From the NCBI RefSeq assembly GCF_963678635.1, contig NC_087067.1, forward strand, positions 5,806,647-5,870,646: 64,000 nt of DNA, given 5' to 3'. This document shows, in pieces, positions 57,553 to 64,000 of this stretch. This stretch comes from Symsagittifera roscoffensis (Eukaryota > Xenacoelomorpha > Acoela > Convolutidae). The translations under genes were made by a program, and so were the position numbers. Below the pieces are notes generated by a model. The model did not search any database. It saw only the letters and a program-made list of their open reading frames with translations, and was not told the origin of the DNA. The stretch's first letter is position 1. Every line of letters begins with the position of its first letter.

Positions 57553-58620
57553 AAGAATCCGGAAGGGTCTCGGGACGGAAAACTTTTATTGACTCATATG
57601 AACTTTTAGCATCCTGTCATGTCCTGACTTGAATTTAATTGATATTTGGATTAGTTTTGACAAGGATGAGGTGCTAAGAGTTGGGGGGGAAAGGGTTGAT
57701 CCATCTTCGATGGAGATGATGATTTTTATCTACTGAACAAAAACAATAGTAATATAATAAGTAGTAGCCCTGTTTTCAGGAGTGACCTCGTCGTCTGGGG
57801 ATACTGAGACCCAGCCATGAGCTCACTATTTTTGCATGTAATTCAGTTAATTTGAGCGTTCTGGTCGAAGCCGGAGAACAGTAACGTTTTTGTCGACCCG
57901 ATGTTAGAAAAGACCACCGAAAAGTACTGGCTTGGTAGAGACGGTGAAAAACATGCAAAGCTCTGTTTAGACGCTAGCCATTCGTCTTAATACTTAGTTT
58001 TGTTATCCGTCGATATGTATCTTCCGGGCGAATGTTACATGTATGTTTTTATGGCGCTCCTGGGTGTTATTCTTTTATAACATCATGACCGGCGGAACCG
58101 TTAACGAGCACTCCGCGCCGAGCGGATGCTCACATTAACGCCCTTAATAGGCCTAAACCGCCGGGGCGGAAGGGTAGTTCGGAACGCGGAGGCCTTCCGG
58201 ATTGCCGTGAATAATTTTTTAACCTAGTTAAGACCGAAAATTCACGAACCAGGAAGGGTGGGGGTTCGGCCGTCTCCTCGTCCCCTGAGTGGTTGGTGAC
58301 CAAAAACACTTAAAGATATAAGTAAAACCAAACAAAAAGTAGTATAGTACCCAAGAAAAACAAAAAATATAAAAAATAACAGAAAAAACCAAAAACAGTA
58401 AAAAAAAAAGTAAAAAAACAGTAGAAATCATCCCCCCAGACAAGATGTGATTCAACCCCCCCGTTTGTTTTTGATAGATATATTGTTGTTACAGGCATTT
58501 ATATCAGTCAGGATCGTTACGATCAATTTTGTAGCCCGTTTGTCAGGCTTGTACTGTAGGGTTATTTGAGCATTTAAGCACGTTAATGATAAATTGCGCT
58601 CAATCCGGAAGGGTCAGCTG
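57553..58620 (-). repeat. Repeat family F, inverted copy
   Basis: Reverse complement of about 48008-49037, bounded at both ends by CCGGAAGGGTC (57559 and 58605). The short minus-strand frames 57776-57958 and 58228-58498 correspond to the plus-strand text of the left F units, and the A-rich run at 58310-58430 to the T-rich run there. No product is recognised. Confidence 0.65.
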
Positions 58621-60060
58621 ATTTGCGCTCAATTCGGAAGGGTCCTGGGTGAAGACCGATCCGGCAAGCAGTACAAGGAGCAACAAGAAGGGGCTCAACG
58701 ACAACAACAATCGACTGTTGGGTATCGTTAACAAGTTTTGTATCCCTTTTGGTACAAAAAGTAAGATAGTAATCTGTGGGGGCTCGACAGTGCTGCACTG
58801 TAGTGACCCTTCACCGAACTGCGAATATCCGAGTTAAGCACCTTAATTCGGATAATAAACAAACCCGGAGGGGTATAGTATTACTAATATTATTACTTAT
58901 ATAGCCTATATTAATAGTCTTATATCGTTTTTCAGTGAAAAACAACGAAAACAGACCGGTTTTTAGGGTCAAAATAGCGATATTTTGATCCCCCCACAAG
59001 TCGCGATTTTTGAGACATCGATATTTTTTGAAACGGAAAAAAGCGCTAAGTTAGTGTGTTACATCGTAACTGCACTACTGTAATAAGTAGAACCGGTTAA
59101 CTTTAGTTCGGAAGTGGTTGGAACTAGTTTGGTACCAAAAACCAAATTTTCCCATTTTTTGATAGTAAGAAACACTATAAAATCAGAAAATTTTTTGAAA
59201 TCTTTGAGTTAGGAAAGTAAAAATAGTTGTTCGGAAAGTAAAACTCGTAGATTCACAACGTCCACTAGTGAATCTACGAGTTTTAAAACCCTCTACCCGA
59301 AAACCTTCCGGGTTGCAGAGAAATCGAACATAACGTGTTTGATTTGGTGGATTCATCAATCCGGAGGGGTCCAGGTGGCATAGTTTTTCGCAAATTTTTT
59401 CTACAAAAGCGTTTTAGATCGGGTCTTTTGCATTGAACTAGAAGAGTATAGGCCTTCTGAGCTCGGATCAATAATTTTTAGGTCGAAAGGAACAGAATTG
59501 CGGAAAAAGTTAGGTGGAACCTATAAGTGAGAAATTTTTTGAGTTTACAAAAAAGACGTTTTGATTAATAACTTTGGAACTACAGGGCATATCGAGTTGA
59601 TCTTGGTACCAATAGATCAGAGATTAGCTGAGCTTACTGACAGGATTGGGAAATTTCGCGGAAAAACGAGCGAGAAAATTTTTTGAGATTGTTTTTAGCA
59701 AATTACACAAATCCGGAGGGGTACACCCTTCACGTTTTATAAATTTTTCTGAAAAACCCTTATACCCCTACCAAAAGTTGATAGCGATTGAACTAAGTAA
59801 CTTAGGACAGTTCTAGACAAAAAGGGAGGGCTGAAGGCACAAGACAACCATAATAGAGTCGAAATTAGGCAAGTGATAAGACCCTTCACCGTTAGTGTGA
59901 ATTGTCAAATAAGTGCCTTAACTTCAATCCGGAGGGGTCTAGGAAAGGACCCTATACCCTTCCCAGTTAATTCAAACAGCATAAAAGCATCGGAGAACGT
60001 ATCCGGAGGCGTATAAGCTGAAATTAAGAAAACTACGAAAAGCTACTTTGACAGAGCTAA
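58621..60060. repeat. F-associated region with scattered CCGGAGGGGT motifs
   Basis: Motif copies lie at about 58632, 58865, 59361, 59713, 59929 and (variant) 60003, always in the same orientation except one CCTTCCGGG near 59305. Between them is AT-rich DNA without a credible gene; short frames at 58583-58999 and 59283-59471 have no support. Confidence 0.55.
59239..59285. repeat. Perfect 18-bp hairpin, 11-base loop
   Basis: TAAAACTCGTAGATTCAC at 59239-59256 pairs exactly with 59268-59285. It lies between two CCGGAGGGGT motifs. Confidence 0.9.
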
Positions 60061-60069
60061 GGGCTCCGA

Positions 60070-60256
60070 ATCCGGAGGGGTCTACTTTCCACAAAACCGG
60101 AGGGGTCCAAATCCGGAGGGGTCTTATAGTTGCTAATTCGGAGGGGTCCAAATCCGAAGGGGTCTACTATTAACTAACTCGGAGGGGTCCCAATCCGGAG
60201 GGGTCTATATTCTGACAGTCCGGAAGGGTCCTATTTGTGCCAATCCGGAGGGGTAT
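60070..60256 (+). repeat. Dense CCGGAGGGGTC motif array
   Basis: Ten copies in under 190 bases, starting at about 60072, 60097, 60113, 60138, 60154, 60179, 60195, 60220 and 60245, with small variants (A for G at the sixth base, TCGG for CCGG). Spacing alternates roughly 16 and 25 bases. The spacers differ in sequence, so this is not a simple minisatellite. It ends about 150-200 bases before the probable Cer1-like LTR. Confidence 0.85.
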
Positions 60257-60399
60257 TATTTTATTAAGGACTTAGGTGAACGAAAGAAAGACTAAAAAGC
60301 GAGAGGTATTAGGTTATTAATACACAGGCTAGGTATCAGTGACTAAACTGGTAACTTGCCTTTCAAAAAGAACCAGACTAATACAAAACAGGTCCGAAC

Positions 60400-60905
60400 T
60401 CGGATATTCGCGACACTAAGTCTAAATTAAAAAGAGCGTGACTCATTGGTGTGGATTGAAGCATAATACGTTTTTGGGAAAAGTGACTGCCCTGAGGATT
60501 TTAGTAGGTCTAGCTCGGGCAGTCCGAAGGCAGATAGGTAACAGAGTACTCGGTGGGTGCAATAGACGCCCACTTGAGAAAATTACTGCCTTCAAAGTTT
60601 TGTCTGTTTGGTGCAGCACCAAGCAGGGAAAGCTTTTTCTTTAAAAGACAGGTTCGACTATTGTACTGCGACCGACTAACAGTACAAGACACATACGTTT
60701 TTTTATATATACATTCATATTGTGTCAATATATATTTTTGTTTTTGATTTTAAATCAACGTAAACTGTGCTTGATTGGGTATTGAATACACTATCTTTTA
60801 AATTGACTGATAACATCATATTGTGCTAGTTTCCAGATCTTTGGACCGATAATCGGTTAGTGTGAATAAATTTTATACAAACTGTACTCTGACAACATAC
60901 AGGGA
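60400..60905 (+). mobile_element. Probable 5' LTR of Cer1-like element
   Basis: The region ahead of the intact gag has a TATATATA-type box near 60700, an AATAAA at about 60865 and a possible LTR end at ACATACA (about 60900). No second LTR lies in the window, so the limits are guesses. The short open frames here are not genes. Confidence 0.4.
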
Positions 60906-61030
60906 TTCGTGGTCACTATTTAATAGAATCTGGTGAAATTTATTGTGTTGTGTCATTATTATTGTTAATAAAACTATAAGGTCTCTAGCAATTGAGTCAA
61001 GAGTAGGCATAGGAAAAAGACAAATAGAGA
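60906..61030 (+). other. Leader between LTR and gag
   Basis: AT-rich leader of about 125 bases before the gag ATG. A clear TGG-starting primer site next to the LTR end could not be fixed; TGGTCAC at about 60913 is a weak candidate. Confidence 0.3.
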
Positions 61031-63493
61031 ATGAGTTTAGACAAGTCAAGGATACCAAAACGAGGTAATAGCTCTAGGAAATTCATACCTGAAAAGCAAA
61101 GAAAAACGATGACCGATCCTTTTGTGGATTGGATCAAGCGATCCCGGTCTGACAAAAGGGGGACGGTTTCAGGCAGAATGGTTGAAACGAGAAGTCAAAA
61201 GACCTCAAAAGAGCGAAGAGAACTGTTAGAAGTGGAGGTCAATACGGACCATACCATGAATGACAACCAGGAAGTAAATGAACTGGAAGGGAGAGGCAGA
61301 AGGCTGGCGAGTGAATCTAACCCGGTAGAACAAGGCCATGATTTTGCCACTTCCACCGGGACATTGGATCGAGAAGAGATGTCGGAACTGTCCGACATCT
61401 CAACTGAGGTAGCGGCAACGAGAAGATCTCCGACAGACAACACTATGATGGCAAGCGGTACTGGGAAACAAACGACATCATCATCGTTCTCAGAAAGAAT
61501 GAAGAACACCTTCGGAAACATCTTTCCATTCAGCATGGGAGGAGGAGCAGGAAACGATGGTGAGTCTCAGGAGGAAGAAGATGAAGAGGAGCAAGGGGAC
61601 TCTGGATCTCAAGTAAGCCTCAATAGTTCGATCCAGGAGAGTGAGGCACACGTCGGAAGAGAGACTGGAACCATGGACAAATTTGGTGTAGTGACAACGA
61701 TAAGCAAGGAGGCAAACACACCGGGCCAGTCAAAGGACTTCGCGATTAGGACAAGTTCGGAGCCACAACCTGAAGAGAGTAGAATCAGAGGGCTCGGCAA
61801 TGCGTTAATGGATCCTGAAATAAATAATGAAAAGACGTTGAAGCAGAGAGTCAAGGCCCGGATCTCGACAAGCACGAAGTTACCTGGGACCGACAGGGTT
61901 ACACCGCCACTAGTGACGCCACTCGTGGATAACGGGGCAGCACTAGAGGAAGCCTTAAACAACATAGTGGGCAGTTTAGGAGAACAAAATGAACAGATGT
62001 CGATAAGGATGAGTGAACTAGAAAGAGCAGTTCACATTGAGAGGGAAAGGCTGCGGGAAGAAATAAACCGCAACAGACAAGAAGTTGACAGGAGCGAAAA
62101 ACGCTTGAAAGAAATAACGGACGAACATATGACGAGGAACTTGTCGCGAATGACAAGAGAGGCGGAACAGAGGGAGTTACGCTTAAGAGCCGACATGGAG
62201 AAATTAAGAATTCAGCAAGAGCAGTCTCTTGGGTCTCTTGACACAAAGATAGACGCGATGATGGAGAGGCGAACTCAGGTTATCATGGATAGGTTGGACG
62301 GGCTACTAAGCAGAAAGAGTGGACCAAAAGAAGGAGAGCCGAACTCGGGAGGTCCAAGCAGGGAACCGAGGGTGAACTTCAATGAACATCAAAGGAGGAA
62401 AACGTATGGATCCACTAGAGGCAGGGGCAGTTCATCAGGCTATGCCACAAGGGGTAATACAGCATGGGGCCCGAACAGTAGAGCAAGTTCAACGGGGAAC
62501 AGACAAACCTCGAACGAACGACCAACGCAAGGCACACATGCGACTGGGAGAAGTGATTCCGGCAACAGGGGGCATGCAAGCCCGAAGAGGAGTCATGTAG
62601 GTCAAGAGGGAAACACTCACGGCGATTCGGATTGCAGGGATGCACCTCATACAGAGCCTTCGACGAGGTGTGAGGACACTCAAGCAGGACACTCAAGGGA
62701 TGCTACGGCAATGGCCACAGCATTTGAACCCCTAAACAGGTCTTTGGAGACATTCCTGACAAGGTTATCAAGGACCAATGAACGCAGTGAGAAGTCCAGA
62801 AGAGTCTTTAAGAAACCAATATGGTACAAAGACGAATCTGATGGCTGTATTGATACCTGGATAGAGGTAATGAAGCTGCATTTCGAGGAAGAGGACTTGT
62901 CGGAGAGACAGGAATGCAGCGCGCTCACCAGCAACTTAGAAGGGACAGCCCTGAACTGTGTCATGGCCAAGAAACAGTATCAACGTGACACTGCTGAGAA
63001 AATCTTCGAAATCTTGTTAAACCGTTTCGGATCAGGGGTGCAGGGGCACCAGGCGATGATGCGCTTCGAGAAACGGAGGCAACGAGAAGATGAAACAATA
63101 GACAAGTTTCTCGATGATTTGGAAATGCTGAGAAGACGCAGCCAACCGGATGAGTCAAACCGAAGGATGAACCTGGCCGTAGCCTCAAAATTCATCGATG
63201 GTGTGAAAAATGACGAACTTCGTACCATGCTAGCAACGCATTACACACCACTATCAACTAATGCGCCAACACCGGAGGAGTTGAGGCTCAAATCAAAAGA
63301 GTATCTATTGTTGAAACCTCCTTCGAGATCTGGATATTACAAGAACAATTATGGCAATTTTAACAACGGACCAGCAAACCAAGGGAACAATTGGTACAAA
63401 CCGAGGATGATATGGACAAGAGACGCTCTTGTGCTAATTGCAGTTCAACAGACCATCATGTGTCAGCATGCCCAGCTTACAAGCAAGGCATGA
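61031..63493 (+). CDS. Gag protein of a Cer1-like Ty3/gypsy retrotransposon
   Basis: An 820-codon open frame from a good ATG. Gag builds the particle that packages element RNA. Residues 1-300 are polar and disordered, with an acidic patch near 180-190. Residues about 303-426 form a long charged coiled coil, 436-556 are Gly/Ser/Arg-rich, and 593-740 are the retrotransposon gag domain (PIWYKDESDGCIDTWIEVM, then MRFEKRRQREDETIDKFL). The KPPSRSGYYKNNYGN run near 770 resembles Cer1 of C. elegans. The last ~20 residues are out of the original frame: the zinc knuckles follow in the -1 frame. Overlapping minus-strand frames are shadows. This is the only long intact gene in the window. Confidence 0.85.
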   Translation: MSLDKSRIPKRGNSSRKFIPEKQRKTMTDPFVDWIKRSRSDKRGTVSGRMVETRSQKTSKERRELLEVEVNTDHTMNDNQEVNELEGRGRRLASESNPVEQGHDFATSTGTLDREEMSELSDISTEVAATRRSPTDNTMMASGTGKQTTSSSFSERMKNTFGNIFPFSMGGGAGNDGESQEEEDEEEQGDSGSQVSLNSSIQESEAHVGRETGTMDKFGVVTTISKEANTPGQSKDFAIRTSSEPQPEESRIRGLGNALMDPEINNEKTLKQRVKARISTSTKLPGTDRVTPPLVTPLVDNGAALEEALNNIVGSLGEQNEQMSIRMSELERAVHIERERLREEINRNRQEVDRSEKRLKEITDEHMTRNLSRMTREAEQRELRLRADMEKLRIQQEQSLGSLDTKIDAMMERRTQVIMDRLDGLLSRKSGPKEGEPNSGGPSREPRVNFNEHQRRKTYGSTRGRGSSSGYATRGNTAWGPNSRASSTGNRQTSNERPTQGTHATGRSDSGNRGHASPKRSHVGQEGNTHGDSDCRDAPHTEPSTRCEDTQAGHSRDATAMATAFEPLNRSLETFLTRLSRTNERSEKSRRVFKKPIWYKDESDGCIDTWIEVMKLHFEEEDLSERQECSALTSNLEGTALNCVMAKKQYQRDTAEKIFEILLNRFGSGVQGHQAMMRFEKRRQREDETIDKFLDDLEMLRRRSQPDESNRRMNLAVASKFIDGVKNDELRTMLATHYTPLSTNAPTPEELRLKSKEYLLLKPPSRSGYYKNNYGNFNNGPANQGNNWYKPRMIWTRDALVLIAVQQTIMCQHAQLTSKA

Positions 63494-64000
63494 AAGCAAT
63501 AGGCTTTAGCCTCGAGGACGAAGATGCGTCAGAGTTGGACCAGGAGGATTTCATGAGAGGAGTAATTGCGAAATTCGGCCCGAGGTGTTTCTTTTGTAAC
63601 TTGGAAGGTCATTTTAAATCAGATTGTCCGCAATTCTGGGATGCAGTGGCAGACATCAAGCATCCAAGACATGAAGAAGCTTTGTCAGGAGTGAAAGCCA
63701 GCAAGGCTCGACTTTTGAGCGAAGCGGAGGTACGCAGAAAGGATAAACCTCAAGAGCTGGTGGCAAAGAAGATGCAAGCGGTAACAGAGGAAGCACGTGA
63801 ACCAGAACCAGCAACTGCGGCCGATGACTTCAAAATCGATTATAGGGCAGCTGCGAGGGATGCTATAAATAGAGTACAACAGGAACTAGTGACGAAAGAG
63901 ATTGAACAAAAGGTGAAACTCGAGCTGGAGAAAGAAAAATTACAGGAGCAATTGAACGCCTTCGAAGCAACGGAAGTTGAAGAGGCAAAAGCACCAAGCA
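63364..64000 (+). CDS. Gag zinc knuckles and start of pol, -1 frame, partial
   Basis: In the frame one base back from gag, an open reading runs from after a TAA at 63361 to the window end. It holds two CCHC knuckles with exact C-X2-C-X4-H-X4-C spacing, at 63430-63471 (CANCSSTDHHVSAC) and 63586-63627 (CFFCNLEGHFKSDC), which bind element RNA. A Lys/Glu-rich helical stretch leads towards protease/pol, which lie outside. The change of frame falls between 63364 and about 63425. No classic heptamer slip site is visible, and Cer1 is known for one continuous frame, so a one-base loss or an assembly error is likelier than programmed shifting. Confidence 0.75.

Noticed and set aside
59305-60250. Telomere-like or centromere satellite made of CCGGAGGGGT
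   Set aside because: Nematode telomere repeat is TTAGGC, and spacers here are unique rather than tandem.
60070-60256. CRISPR-like array
   Set aside because: Repeats are only about 12 bases, spacers are short and irregular, and the DNA is from an animal.

Overview
This 64-kb window looks like repeat-dense, AT-rich nematode DNA, most probably from a Caenorhabditis or close relative. The main reason is an intact 820-codon gag of the Cer1 type (Ty3/gypsy) at the right end, supported by the style of the other retroelement remnants. No conserved single-copy host gene, rRNA, tRNA or CRISPR array was recognised. Apart from the Cer1-like gag, almost everything is decayed, tandemly repeated or inverted mobile-element sequence.

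Layout. 0.45-11.9 kb: three head-to-tail, stop-riddled copies of one Ty3/gypsy-type element. Copy 1 keeps the reverse transcriptase core, copy 2 is only leader plus gag, and copy 3 lacks the RT core but keeps RNase H remnants and an integrase. Copies 2 and 3 share about 1.75 kb of almost identical sequence. 12.0-25.8 kb: several copies of a 1-1.5 kb repeat carrying degraded minus-strand coding sequence, plus two copies of a block with a decayed secreted or glycoprotein-like ORF and degenerate tandem repeats. The part from about 18.5 to 25.8 kb reappears inverted at about 49.5-56.5 kb, so the two form a long foldback around a loop of about 24 kb.

26.0-47.5 kb, inside the loop: a second palindrome, visibly richer in G+C, centred near 34.9 kb with a single-copy spacer of about 1 kb. 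Each arm carries, from the centre outwards, a long decayed reading frame for an unrecognised protein (called X here) and then a BEL/Pao-type gag-protease remnant with a CCHC knuckle. In the right arm the outer part is repeated two to three times. Some patches of the arms are essentially identical while their surroundings have diverged, which suggests gene conversion or recent local copying.

47.5-49.3 and 57.3-60.3 kb: a repeat family (called F here) whose units begin and end with a CCGGA(A/G)GGGTC motif. The motif forms a dense array at 60.07-60.26 kb. Between the right foldback arm and the inverted F copy lies an open frame joining a canonical PHD finger to the C-terminal half of a Penelope-like reverse transcriptase. 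From about 60.4 kb a probable LTR/leader leads into the Cer1-like gag, whose zinc knuckles and pol start continue in the -1 frame to the window edge.

The genes do not form an operon or pathway. The window reads as a nested, rearranged retroelement cluster. The points most worth following are protein X, the PHD-RT fusion, the glycoprotein-like ORF and the CCGGAGGGGTC array.
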